DNA of 64,000 nucleotides from Aestuariibacter sp. GS-14 (GTDB lineage: Bacteria; Pseudomonadota; Gammaproteobacteria; Enterobacterales; Alteromonadaceae): assembly GCF_006494365.1 (NCBI RefSeq), contig NZ_VHIP01000001.1, positions 124,001-188,000 of the forward strand. The letters run 5' to 3'. Shown here one piece after another: positions 17,249 through 25,898 of this stretch. Under the pieces are notes generated by a model that worked only from the letters and a program-made list of their open reading frames with translations, did not search any database and was not told where the DNA came from. Position 1 is the first letter of the stretch; each line of letters starts with the position of its first letter. The position numbers and the translations under genes are program-made.

Positions 17249-17836
17249 ATGTCTCTACAATCTACACCTGTTCAGATTGGCAAACGACCAGCACTAATAC
17301 TGGTAGACCTGGTAAAAGGGTTTACGGATCCGGCTTGTCCATTAGGCTGTGACTGCCCCGATGTTATTGCTGCCAATCAAAAACTGCTGGCAAGCTTCAG
17401 GGCAAAAAGCTTACCGGTCATTTTCACCACCGTTGTTTACCACAATGAAGCGCAAGCCAGTGTATTTAGGGCAAAGCTGCCTGATTTAAACGTTCTGACT
17501 CCGGACTCTGAATGGATTCAAGTTGATCACCGATTGTCCCCGTTACCGACTGAGAAAGTCATTGAGAAACGTTGGGCAAGTTCCTTTTTTGGTACATCTT
17601 TAACAGAAGACCTTAAAACAATGGAAGCTGACTCTTTAGTCGTTACAGGCTTAACCACCAGCGGCTGTGTCAGGGCAACGGCGATAGATGGCTTACAATC
17701 AAATTATCCTGTCATTATTCCTGAAGAAGCCGTAGGCGATCGCAATCAAGCTGCCCATCAGGCCAATCTGCACGATTTGAACTTAAAATACGCTTCCGTT
17801 GTGCCCCTGGATAAACTTTTATCTCAATTATCATAA
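17249..17836 (+). CDS. isochorismatase-fold cysteine amidohydrolase (N-carbamoylsarcosine amidase-like)
   Basis: A 195-residue cysteine hydrolase. The catalytic triad is visible: Asp20 in ALILVDLVKGF, the Lys in IEKRWASSFFGT, and the Cys in TGLTTSGCVRATAIDGL. That last wording is typical of N-carbamoylsarcosine and maleamate amidases rather than of isochorismatase itself. The ATG at 17249 is preceded by AGGAG; an earlier in-frame ATG at 17222 lies inside a hairpin and is less likely. It follows the HyuAB genes by 42 bp, so it would hydrolyse the open-chain carbamoyl or amide product made by HyuAB. Confidence 0.88.
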   Translation: MSLQSTPVQIGKRPALILVDLVKGFTDPACPLGCDCPDVIAANQKLLASFRAKSLPVIFTTVVYHNEAQASVFRAKLPDLNVLTPDSEWIQVDHRLSPLPTEKVIEKRWASSFFGTSLTEDLKTMEADSLVVTGLTTSGCVRATAIDGLQSNYPVIIPEEAVGDRNQAAHQANLHDLNLKYASVVPLDKLLSQLS

Positions 17837-17878
17837 TGTTGAGAGAACTTCTCAGGCCAACAGACATAAAGGGTAGTC

Positions 17879-18769
17879 ATGATTACTGAGCTTCTGAGCG
17901 TCATTGCGCCTATTTTCGTGTGTATAGGTATTGGTATATTCTGGGGACGAAGCAGTCATGCTTATCCCGCCGATTTTATTACCCGTATGGTCATGAATAT
18001 TGGTGCACCTTGCCTGGTTGTCTCAGTATTGGGTAAGGCGGATATTGAGTTGCAACTGTTGCAGAAAGTTTCCCTGGCTGCTTTTACAGTGTTTACTTTC
18101 AGCGCCATCGTCATTTCTGTTATTTTGTATTACTCACGCCAAACAATAAGGCAAATTCTCCCTCCCTTACTATTTGGTAATAACGGGAATATGGGCCTTC
18201 CTTTGGCACTTTTTGCTTTTGGTCAAAGTGGATTAGCATTAGCGTTAGGCTACTTTTGGACCCTGGCGATGCTGAATTTCACGCTGGGTATTGCCATGCT
18301 CACCTGGGGCGGCAATCTCTTAAAGTCACTGTTAAATATGTTCAAACAACCATTGGTATATAGTTCAGTAGTTGTGCTCATGTTGTTTGCCACAGATAGC
18401 ACATTACCGTTAGGGCTGCAGAATACCGTTGATTTATTAGCAGGTATGACGATTCCACTGATGTTAATTACGCTTGGCGTGTCATTAACACAACTTAGTA
18501 TAGCTGATGTTAAAGGAAGTTTTTTTCTTGGCCTACTGCGCTTAACTGTTGGTTTTACTATCGGCTATTTAACAGCAAAAGCGCTCGATTTAGAGGGTAT
18601 TTTGAAAGGTGTCGTAATACTACAGGCCTCAATGCCTGCGGCAGTGTCAAACTATTTACTGGCTTTAAAGTATACTGAAAAGCCAGAAAAAGTTGCTGGT
18701 ATTGTAGTACTTTCAACCATCATGTCACTGGCTACGTTACCTATTCTGATCAGCTTTATCACACCGTGA
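17879..18769 (+). CDS. AEC-family (auxin efflux carrier type) permease
   Basis: A 296-residue inner-membrane carrier with about ten membrane segments arranged in two halves, beginning MITELLSVIAPIFVCIGIGIF. The re-entrant-type stretches MNIGAPCLVV and LQASMPAAVSNYLL match AEC transporters, which move organic anions such as malate or malonate. It is the last gene of the hyuA-hyuB-amidohydrolase operon (42 bp gap). I infer that it transports the operon's substrate or product; direction is unknown. Confidence 0.88.
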   Translation: MITELLSVIAPIFVCIGIGIFWGRSSHAYPADFITRMVMNIGAPCLVVSVLGKADIELQLLQKVSLAAFTVFTFSAIVISVILYYSRQTIRQILPPLLFGNNGNMGLPLALFAFGQSGLALALGYFWTLAMLNFTLGIAMLTWGGNLLKSLLNMFKQPLVYSSVVVLMLFATDSTLPLGLQNTVDLLAGMTIPLMLITLGVSLTQLSIADVKGSFFLGLLRLTVGFTIGYLTAKALDLEGILKGVVILQASMPAAVSNYLLALKYTEKPEKVAGIVVLSTIMSLATLPILISFITP

Positions 18770-18917
18770 CAGCACTTATATTGAGCTTAAACCAGACGGC
18801 CTGGTATTGAAACGTTGAAGCAGTATCTAAACCCCGTTCCAATTCAAGTAATCAAAAAGCATTGAATAGCTCGAAAGAACTTGTTTAGGAACGGGCAAAT
18901 AAATTTATTGACCGCGC
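18770..18917. other. spacer with a long-range inverted repeat
   Basis: CCCGTTCC (18833-18840) and GGAACGGG (18888-18895) are exact inverted copies 47 bp apart. No T-run follows. It may help end the permease transcript; otherwise I see nothing here. Confidence 0.3.
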
Positions 18918-19278
18918 TCACTGTTCAACAGGATTACTTTTACTACTTCTTTTACTTGCAGCATAAGCACTAAGAAATGCGTATCCTCCAATACATTCCA
19001 TTGCATCTGGACAAAATTTAGCCACACCCATGTTACCGGAACCTCTATTTTTTTAATATATTTTGAGTTCCACTTAATGAATTATAAATATCAGCATCAC
19101 TCCAAGAATTATCTCTACCCCCTCTGTAAATGACTCCGAGAACTGGGTCTAAAGTCAGTCTGGTTCTAAATCCAGGTGGTAGGTCGCTCTCATCACTTGC
19201 ATTCACGGATAGCGAAAAACAGAGCGTAAATGCGAAACCAAAAAACTTAGAAAGTGAGCGTTGTAGTCTGTTGTACAT
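18918..19278 (-). pseudogene. small secreted protein gene broken by a frameshift in an A7 run
   Basis: Read on the minus strand, a 77-residue frame starts at 19278 with a clear signal peptide (KFFGFAFTLCFSLSVNAS) and stops at 19045-19047, directly after a run of seven A (T-run 19048-19054). The neighbouring frame continues for about 40 more codons to a TGA at 18918-18920, with protein-like content (MGVAKFCPDAMECIGGYAF). Removing one A joins both parts into a protein of roughly 120 residues. I recognise no family. It may be a true pseudogene, a sequencing error in the homopolymer, or a slippage-expressed gene. Confidence 0.5.
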
Positions 19279-19673
19279 TGCTTCCGTGCTATAACGTAGA
19301 ATGTGTATTTTTTAAAAGTCAGTGACTGATAGTGCATCGTCAACTTTGAGTGATATTTAAGCAAGAAATGCATTCGCGCTAACTTAATTTCGACCTGATT
19401 TCTGTAAAGTAACCAACGGCCAATTTCAGACAACAAACAATTTGGTGAGTGTTGGTTAGGAACGATTGGAACTCAGTATTCTTTACCGCCGCTTATGTCC
19501 GCTATTCGCTCTTTTCGGGCATTAACTTATTGCAGACTGTCGGGTTTGGTTGAACTCAAAATCCCAGACTGTTAGCTCGTGTATGAGTCAGTACAACTTA
19601 ATACTCACATACTTCGCTGTAAATCAGTGCTGTTGGTAAGCCTGATTTCAACAAATAACCAAACAAAACCCGC
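19279..19673. other. non-coding spacer
   Basis: No convincing gene, RNA or repeat is visible. Short frames on both strands lack ribosome sites and protein-like composition. Confidence 0.5.
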
Positions 19674-19913
19674 CTATTGCCGCCAGGGTGACGTTTCAAC
19701 AAACGTGGCAATATACAGCTGTTCTACCTTATCTCGCGCCCATTGTGTTTTACGCAAAAATTTGAGCGATGACTTAACTGACGGATCGCTCTTAAAGCAA
19801 TTGACATTCACCCTTGCCGCCAGGCCATCCCAACCGTAATGGGCTTGTAATCGGGTAACAATGTTTTCCAGCGTAACGCCATGCAGCGGGTTGTTTTGTT
19901 GTGCTTTAGTCAT
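19674..19913 (-). CDS. VF530 (DUF2132) family small protein
   Basis: A 79-residue protein with the conserved core [23 protein letters not shown] and [20 protein letters not shown]. That core defines the VF530 family, a small helical fold with proposed DNA binding. It lies 47 bp downstream of uvrB on the same strand and could share its transcript. The function is not established. Confidence 0.88.
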   Translation of the reverse strand: MTKAQQNNPLHGVTLENIVTRLQAHYGWDGLAARVNVNCFKSDPSVKSSLKFLRKTQWARDKVEQLYIATFVETSPWRQ

Positions 19914-19960
19914 GTTAAATATTTCTCAATTGTGGGTATATGCCTTTGCCAAACAATCCC

Positions 19961-21976
19961 TTAAGACAACGACACTACCTGCTTGCGAAGCTGTTCAATT
20001 TCATCGCGCAACGATGCTGCTTTTTCAAACTCAAGCTCACGTGCGTACTCAAACATCTCTTTTTCCAATTCACCAATTCTGCCCATAATTTCGGTAGCAG
20101 AGGCAGCTTTGGCGGCCTGTTTGGATTCGGCCACCTTGCGAAGTTTAATTTTACCTGCCTGTGGCGCAACAGAATCGCCCAAATCCATAATATCGGTAAT
20201 GGGTTTATTCAGGCTTTGTGGCGTCAGTCCATTCGCTTCATTGTGCGCTATTTGCTTGGCGCGCCGGCGTTCTGTTTCGTCAATGGCTTTGCGCATTGAT
20301 TTAGTAATGGTATCAGCATAAAGAATGGCTTTACCATTAATATGCCGTGCGGCACGGCCAATGGTTTGTATTAACGACTTCTCTGCACGCAGGAAACCTT
20401 CTTTATCGGCATCCAGAATGGCTACTAACGAGACCTCTGGCATGTCCAGACCTTCCCGTAACAGGTTAATCCCCACCAGCACATCAAACTTGCCAATACG
20501 AAGATCGCGGATGATCTCAATACGTTCAACCGTATCAATATCTGAGTGCAGGTAACGCACTTTCACACCGTGCTCATTAAGGTACTCGCTGAGGTCTTCT
20601 GCCATGCGTTTGGTAAGCGTGGTTATCAGTACCCGCTCGTTTACAGCAACCCGCAATTGTATTTCAGATAACACATCGTCAACCTGAGTTGCTACGGGTC
20701 GAACTTCAAGTACGGGATCCAACAATCCTGTGGGCCGCACTACCTGCTCCACCACTTCACCGTCAGACTTTTCAAGCTCGTAATTTCCCGGGGTAGCAGA
20801 TACGTAGATAGTTTGCGGTGAAATGTGCTCAAACTCTTCAAATTTGAGCGGCCGGTTATCCAGCGCAGAGGGCAAGCGGAAACCGTATTCCACCAGCGTT
20901 TCTTTACGTGAACGGTCACCCTTGTACATCGCACCTATCTGCGACACGGTAACATGGGATTCGTCGATAAACAGTAAGCCATCGGCCGGAAAATAATCCA
21001 GTAATGTTGGAGGCGGCTCACCAGGCGCACGGCCAGACAAATAGCGCGAATAGTTCTCAATACCCGAGCAATAGCCCAGCTCCATCATCATTTCAATATC
21101 GAACTGTGTTCGCTGACTGATGCGCTGTTCTTCCAGCAGCTTATTCACACTTAACAATTGTTTCTTGCGGTCGGACAGTTCCACTTTAATGCTTTCAATG
21201 GCCTCCAGAATTTTTTCCCGAGGCGTTACATAGTGGGTTTTAGGAAATACCGTTGCCCGCACCACATTTTTGTCTATCGAACCCGTTAGCGGATCGAACA
21301 AGCTAATACGGTCGATTTCTTCGTCAAACAATTCTACCCGTACCGCCTGCTTTTCTGAGTCCGCAGGGAAGATATCAATCACATCACCGCGCACACGAAA
21401 CGTGCCACGCTCAAAAGCCAGGTCGTTGCGCTTGTATTGTAGCTCTGCAAGGCGACGCAAAATATCGCGCTGATTAATCGTATCGCCCTGGCGCAAATGC
21501 AGCAGCATTTTCATGTAAGATTCGGGATCGCCCAAACCATAAATGGCCGACACGCTGGCCACAATAACAACATCGCGGCGTTCCATTAGTGCTTTGGTTG
21601 CCGACAATCGCATTTGCTCGATATGATCGTTTATTGACGCATCTTTCTCAATAAAGGTATCAGTACTGGGCACATAAGCTTCAGGCTGATAATAATCGTA
21701 GTAAGACACAAAGTACTCTACGGCATTATTGGGAAAGAACTCTTTCATTTCGCCGTATAACTGGGCAGCCAGGGTTTTATTGTGTGCCAATACCAGAGTT
21801 GGGCGTTGTAACTGGTTTATAATATTCGCCATGGTGAAGGTTTTACCCGACCCTGTAACCCCAAGCAGAGTCTGGTGGGCAAGACCACTCTCCAATCCGT
21901 CTACCAGGGATGCAATCGCCTTAGGCTGATCACCAGCGGGTTGATATTTGGATACCAGTTCAAAACCTTTCGTCAT
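19961..21976 (-). CDS. uvrB: excinuclease ABC subunit B
   Basis: A 671-residue helicase-like subunit of nucleotide excision repair that loads with UvrA on damage and positions UvrC. Walker A is [14 protein letters not shown], the DEAD-type box is LLFIDESH, and the beta-hairpin region is near [20 protein letters not shown]. Helicase motifs [16 protein letters not shown] and QTIGRAARH follow, and the C-terminal UVR motif ([20 protein letters not shown]) that contacts UvrC is present. The length is as expected. It starts 11 bp after the stop of the MATE gene, so the two are very likely co-transcribed; a LexA box lies upstream of the MATE gene. Confidence 0.98.
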   Translation of the reverse strand: MTKGFELVSKYQPAGDQPKAIASLVDGLESGLAHQTLLGVTGSGKTFTMANIINQLQRPTLVLAHNKTLAAQLYGEMKEFFPNNAVEYFVSYYDYYQPEAYVPSTDTFIEKDASINDHIEQMRLSATKALMERRDVVIVASVSAIYGLGDPESYMKMLLHLRQGDTINQRDILRRLAELQYKRNDLAFERGTFRVRGDVIDIFPADSEKQAVRVELFDEEIDRISLFDPLTGSIDKNVVRATVFPKTHYVTPREKILEAIESIKVELSDRKKQLLSVNKLLEEQRISQRTQFDIEMMMELGYCSGIENYSRYLSGRAPGEPPPTLLDYFPADGLLFIDESHVTVSQIGAMYKGDRSRKETLVEYGFRLPSALDNRPLKFEEFEHISPQTIYVSATPGNYELEKSDGEVVEQVVRPTGLLDPVLEVRPVATQVDDVLSEIQLRVAVNERVLITTLTKRMAEDLSEYLNEHGVKVRYLHSDIDTVERIEIIRDLRIGKFDVLVGINLLREGLDMPEVSLVAILDADKEGFLRAEKSLIQTIGRAARHINGKAILYADTITKSMRKAIDETERRRAKQIAHNEANGLTPQSLNKPITDIMDLGDSVAPQAGKIKLRKVAESKQAAKAASATEIMGRIGELEKEMFEYARELEFEKAASLRDEIEQLRKQVVSLS

Positions 21977-21987
21977 GCTGTTACCTG

Positions 21988-23349
21988 CTAATCAGTTTGA
22001 GTTTGTAAAACACGTAAAGAGCGGCGGAACCAATACATCGACACCATTGCCATGCAAAGGTTAGCTGCCACTGCGCCCGCAAAAATGCCGGTTAGGCCAA
22101 ATGCCCAGCCCATTGCTACTGTTATAGGTACGAAGAATACAAATAAGCGGATGATACTTAACGTTAATGCAGACATGGGCAGGTGACACGCATTTAACGA
22201 TGAGTTGGTGAGAATAATGATCCCTTGTAATCCATAACCAAAAGGTACAATAAGCAGGAATAATTGGATTAGATCTGCTACCGCCTGCTCTTTAGCAAAT
22301 AATGACGCAATAACTTCAGACAGCAGCCAAAGCACAATACTCAGCAACAACTGCCAGCCCATCACAAATTTTACTGACGTCCAGTATGCCTGTTTTACCC
22401 GGTCAAATTTGTTTGCGCCCAAATTCTGGCTTACGAAAGGGGGTAACGTCATCGACAATGCCAGCACCACGATGGTGGTAAACGATTCCAGCCGGCTTCC
22501 CACCCCCCAGGCTGCAACTGCTTCTTCACCATAGCCAGACACGACTCGCGTCAGAATAGCGCCAGCAATGGGCGTTAACATATTCGCGCCCGCCGCAGGC
22601 AGCGCTATATGCAAAATGGAGCGGCTACTAACCATAAACTCTGAGGGCGTGAGCAAACGCGGTAAAATATACCCCCGTTGTTTTGCCAGGAGATACAATA
22701 TCCATACTGAACACACGATCCAGGATATGAGAGTAGCTAACGCGGCACCACCAATTCCCATTGCAGGGATTGGCCCCACCCCAAAAATAAGAATGGGATC
22801 GAGCACCGCATTAATACCTCCACCGGTAGCCATTATCACGCTGGGTGTTTTGGTATCGCCTCTGGCTCTCAGAACACTATTCCCCACCATCGGAATAGCC
22901 AGGAAAACCGACGCAAAGTACCAGATATACATATAATCCTGAATGAATGGCATCAGGTTGTCGGTGGCGCCGAGTAAAGAAAAAACCGGCGCAACGGTAA
23001 AGCCGCCGATTACCGCAAGAATGCCCACTAATAATGAAGATAACATTATTGCACCGGAGCCTGTTTCTCTGGCGTTATCCTGATTCCCCTGCCCGGCTAA
23101 CTTTGCAATCACGGCAGACGTGCCCACCCCTAAACCTATATTCAGGCTAATAAGCGTAAACGTCACCGGGAAGGTAAAACTGATGGCTGCCAGAGGCTCA
23201 GTGCCAAGCAAACTCACAAAAAACGTGTCTACCAGCCCAAAACTCATCATCATGATCATGCCAACGATCATAGGCACCGTCATGCTTTTCAGTGTCTGGC
23301 TTATGTCGCCATTTATTAAATCTCTTGACCGGTTGTTGGCTGCTGACAT
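21988..23349 (-). CDS. MATE-family multidrug efflux pump
   Basis: A 453-residue inner-membrane protein with about twelve membrane segments in two MATE repeats, for example [20 protein letters not shown] and, in the second half, [15 protein letters not shown]. Members export cationic drugs in exchange for Na+ or H+. I use the ATG at 23349; a GTG four codons earlier (23361) is possible and neither has a clear ribosome site. It precedes uvrB by 11 bp, and a near-perfect LexA box lies about 100 bp upstream, so this pump appears to be under SOS control. The substrate is unknown. Confidence 0.92.
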   Translation of the reverse strand: MSAANNRSRDLINGDISQTLKSMTVPMIVGMIMMMSFGLVDTFFVSLLGTEPLAAISFTFPVTFTLISLNIGLGVGTSAVIAKLAGQGNQDNARETGSGAIMLSSLLVGILAVIGGFTVAPVFSLLGATDNLMPFIQDYMYIWYFASVFLAIPMVGNSVLRARGDTKTPSVIMATGGGINAVLDPILIFGVGPIPAMGIGGAALATLISWIVCSVWILYLLAKQRGYILPRLLTPSEFMVSSRSILHIALPAAGANMLTPIAGAILTRVVSGYGEEAVAAWGVGSRLESFTTIVVLALSMTLPPFVSQNLGANKFDRVKQAYWTSVKFVMGWQLLLSIVLWLLSEVIASLFAKEQAVADLIQLFLLIVPFGYGLQGIIILTNSSLNACHLPMSALTLSIIRLFVFFVPITVAMGWAFGLTGIFAGAVAANLCMAMVSMYWFRRSLRVLQTQTD

Positions 23350-23451
23350 GGTTTTAATCACACGTTACGGGATGAACAGCACGGCAAATGCTGACGCATT
23401 GCTATCTGATCATACGGTGGTTTAGGGTAAAGGATTTATTGTACTGGACTG

Positions 23452-23467
23452 CTGTAAATAACAACAG
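23452..23467 (-). promoter_or_regulatory. LexA (SOS) box controlling the MATE-uvrB operon
   Basis: CTGTAAATAACAACAG fits the gammaproteobacterial LexA consensus CTGT-N8-ACAG exactly, and on the minus strand it extends to TACTGT...ACAGCA. A -10-like TACAAT lies just downstream in the direction of the MATE gene, so LexA would cover the -35 region. A uvrB-containing operon is a classic SOS target, which supports the call. Confidence 0.8.
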
Positions 23468-24309
23468 TATTTTATCGTGAAATTAATATAGCGTGCGGAA
23501 TAACGCTATTCATCGCATTTTTATCAATTACACCATCAATAACGGAATCTTATTTATTCCAATCAGGCTAAAAAGGTCAGGTAATCGCAATTTGTGCCAC
23601 CGATAGCGCAATTAACTTATTCTGCGCACAATATTCGGCCCATATAGCACGAGCTCGAGAAGGCTACTGCGGAGTGACGCCCCTACTTTTGTGTAAACAG
23701 CTTGTTAAACTGTCGATTTTTCAGACCAACTGGTGAATCAGTAACACACAAGCCAAATGCTGATCATTTTGGTGCATAAAACATTGACACTTTGTTACAC
23801 AGTTGTGCAAAAACAATAAATTTAATAAATTAATCATACACTTAAAAAAGATAAAAGATGACAGCTATGTGACGCTTTTTTGACAACCCGTACGCGTGAC
23901 TCGCTTTGAAACACATCTATCAACATAGTTATCCACAGAATTCGTGGATAACTCTTAAAGGCCCAGTATTGGCGCGGCTTTACAGCAGATCACCAAAATT
24001 TTATGTAAGTGATGACTAACCTTCTAACTTCACACAATCGGTCTCACATGCACTAAAAGCTGTACATACGAACAGTGTTCAACGTTTTTTTAATAGCTTT
24101 TAGCTATAATTATTTTGCTTTTTATTCCTTTATGTATTTTTAATTAAAAAACGATAAATATGCAAAATACTAAAACTATATTTTTCATAGCATTAGCTTG
24201 AATTTAATTTAGCAAAGCATAAAAAATAGCCAGTTAGGGGCGATTTTGTATTAAAGATCGCCAAAATGACATTTTTTAACCAAACGAAATAAAAATATAA
24301 CGAAGTATA
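23468..24309. other. long AT-rich non-coding region before the tRNA genes
   Basis: About 840 bp without a supported gene on either strand. It contains several A/T runs and an inverted pair of DnaA-box-like sites (separate entry). TTATGCACC (minus strand of GGTGCATAA, 23771-23779) is a further one-mismatch DnaA-box-like 9-mer. Confidence 0.5.
23928..23952. promoter_or_regulatory. inverted pair of DnaA-box-like sites
   Basis: GTTATCCAC (23928-23936) and GTGGATAAC (23944-23952) are exact inverted copies 7 bp apart. The left one extends to TTATCCACA, a perfect match to the strong DnaA box TTATNCACA; the right one differs from it by one base. The location in a long AT-rich gap beside tRNA genes recalls DnaA-binding regulatory sites. 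Confidence 0.5.
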
Positions 24310-24338
24310 TTGACACATCATCGTTACCTCATTAATAT
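24310..24338 (+). promoter_or_regulatory. promoter of the tRNA-Asn pair
   Basis: A perfect -35 hexamer TTGACA (24310-24315) is followed after 17 bp by TAATAT (24333-24338), and then by a short leader to the first tRNA at 24360. Confidence 0.65.
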
Positions 24339-24359
24339 TCGCAGCCGTTGAAACACAGG

Positions 24360-24436
24360 TCCCCCTTAGCTCAGTTGGTTAGAGCGACGGACTGTTAATC
24401 CGCAGGTCCCCCGTTCGAGTCGGGGAGGGGGAGCCA
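24360..24436 (+). tRNA. tRNA-Asn (anticodon GTT)
   Basis: A 77-nt tRNA. The acceptor stem TCCCCCT pairs with AGGGGGA and CCA is encoded. The D-arm is AGCTCAGTTGGTTAGAGC, the anticodon loop is CTGTTAA with GTT, and the T-arm contains GTTCGAGTC. It reads codons AAC and AAU. It is the first of two identical copies 22 bp apart. Confidence 0.97.
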
Positions 24437-24458
24437 AGTTTCAATTACCAAAGATAGT

Positions 24459-24535
24459 TCCCCCTTAGCTCAGTTGGTTAGAGCGACGGACTGTTAATCC
24501 GCAGGTCCCCCGTTCGAGTCGGGGAGGGGGAGCCA
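24459..24535 (+). tRNA. tRNA-Asn (anticodon GTT), second copy
   Basis: Identical over all 77 nt to the copy at 24360-24436, including the encoded CCA and the GTT anticodon. The 22-bp spacer between them has no promoter, so both should come from one transcript. No clear hairpin terminator follows. Confidence 0.97.
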
Positions 24536-24749
24536 CTTTTGGCTCAACTACCTTCGAGCATCCCGCTTAGCAACAAATCCCATAACAACTTTCCTAGTTT
24601 ATTGATTAATTCGGCAGCACGTATAGATCAGTCGGCGCAAATTTCCAGTATACGTTTTTAATTACTCGAAAAATAAGAGATAATGCCGCGATTATGAATG
24701 CGTAAATTTATCCTTAATCTACTGGCCTGGTTGGTATTACTAAATCGCA

Positions 24750-25331
24750 ATGACTGAATTTTTCCTGCTTCTTATCAGTACGGTGTTAGTCAACAATTTT
24801 GTACTGGTTAAATTTCTGGGTTTATGCCCCTTTATGGGCGTTTCCAGCAAACTGGAAACCGCCATTGGCATGTCTATGGCTACCACTTTTGTGCTCACCT
24901 TAGCGTCCGTGTGTAGTTATCTGGTAGAAACCTATTTGTTACAGCCATTGGGCATCAGCTTTTTACGCACGATTAGTTTTATTCTTGTGATTGCTGTAGT
25001 GGTGCAATTTACTGAAATGGTAGTGCACAAAACCAGTCCAACTCTCTACCGTCTGCTGGGCATCTTTTTGCCCCTTATCACGACCAACTGCGCGGTACTA
25101 GGCGTTGCATTACTCAATCTCACCGAACAGCACAATCTGATTCAGAGTATTGTGTACGGATTTGGCGCCGCTGTTGGGTTTTCCCTTGCCATGATTTTAT
25201 TTGCGGCCATGCGCGAACGACTTGCAGCGGCTGACGTCCCTACCCCGTTCAAAGGCGCATCGATTGCCATGATCACCGCAGGTTTAATGTCACTGGCGTT
25301 TATGGGCTTTAGCGGATTGGTGAAAGTGTAA
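24750..25331 (+). CDS. rsxA: electron transport complex subunit RsxA (RnfA)
   Basis: A 193-residue inner-membrane protein with six membrane segments, beginning [20 protein letters not shown] and containing [10 protein letters not shown] and [11 protein letters not shown]. RsxA and RsxE are related, opposed membrane subunits that together hold an iron-sulfur site in the membrane. The complex moves electrons between NADH and a low-potential carrier, coupled to ion movement, and in E. coli keeps SoxR reduced. It is the first gene of rsxABCDGE; its stop overlaps the rsxB start by one base. Confidence 0.97.
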   Translation: MTEFFLLLISTVLVNNFVLVKFLGLCPFMGVSSKLETAIGMSMATTFVLTLASVCSYLVETYLLQPLGISFLRTISFILVIAVVVQFTEMVVHKTSPTLYRLLGIFLPLITTNCAVLGVALLNLTEQHNLIQSIVYGFGAAVGFSLAMILFAAMRERLAAADVPTPFKGASIAMITAGLMSLAFMGFSGLVKV

Positions 25332-25897
25332 TGATGGTAGTGGCACTGATCGCGCTGGGACTCATGGCGCTGGGATTTGGGTTGGCACTGGGTTACGCCG
25401 CCATTCGTTTTCACGTTGAAGGTGATCCGCTGGTTGAGCAAATTGACCAGCTTTTGCCACAAACACAATGCGGCCAGTGTGGCTACCCCGGTTGTAAGCC
25501 ATATGCAGAAGCCATTGCCAATGGTGACGACATTAACAAATGCCCGCCGGGTGGTGAAGCGACCATTAAACAACTGGCTGATTTAATGGGGGTGGAAGCC
25601 AAGCCTCTGGACGCCGCTCACGGTGAAGAAAACGCCCCCAAAGTAGCTTATATTCGCGAAGACGAGTGTATTGGTTGTACTAAGTGCATTCAGGCTTGCC
25701 CGGTGGATGCCATCGTGGGTGCAGCCAAGCAAATGCATACCGTAATAACCGATGCCTGCACAGGCTGTGACTTATGTGTTGAACCCTGCCCGGTAGACTG
25801 TATTGATATGGTCACAGTGAACCCCACCACTGCATCCTGGCAATGGGATTTCTCGCAAACGCCTCAGGGCAATATTCCGGTGAAAGTGATTTCCTGA
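25331..25897 (+). CDS. rsxB: electron transport complex subunit RsxB (RnfB), polyferredoxin
   Basis: A 188-residue subunit with an N-terminal membrane anchor. It then has the four-cysteine cluster domain [16 protein letters not shown] and two ferredoxin [4Fe-4S] motifs, [12 protein letters not shown] and [12 protein letters not shown]. It relays electrons in the Rsx/Rnf complex. The start ATG overlaps the rsxA stop; rsxC begins one base after its stop. Confidence 0.97.
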   Translation: MMVVALIALGLMALGFGLALGYAAIRFHVEGDPLVEQIDQLLPQTQCGQCGYPGCKPYAEAIANGDDINKCPPGGEATIKQLADLMGVEAKPLDAAHGEENAPKVAYIREDECIGCTKCIQACPVDAIVGAAKQMHTVITDACTGCDLCVEPCPVDCIDMVTVNPTTASWQWDFSQTPQGNIPVKVIS

Positions 25898-25898
25898 T

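Noticed and set aside
23440-24309. Chromosomal replication origin, because of DnaA-like boxes and AT-rich DNA
   Set aside because: Too few boxes, no dnaA, gidA/mnmG or mioC neighbours, and no clear unwinding-element repeats; kept only as a possible DnaA-binding site.
24360-24535. Tandem tRNA genes as an integration (att) site for a genomic island
   Set aside because: The genes are intact, and no integrase or displaced tRNA 3' fragment was found in the window.
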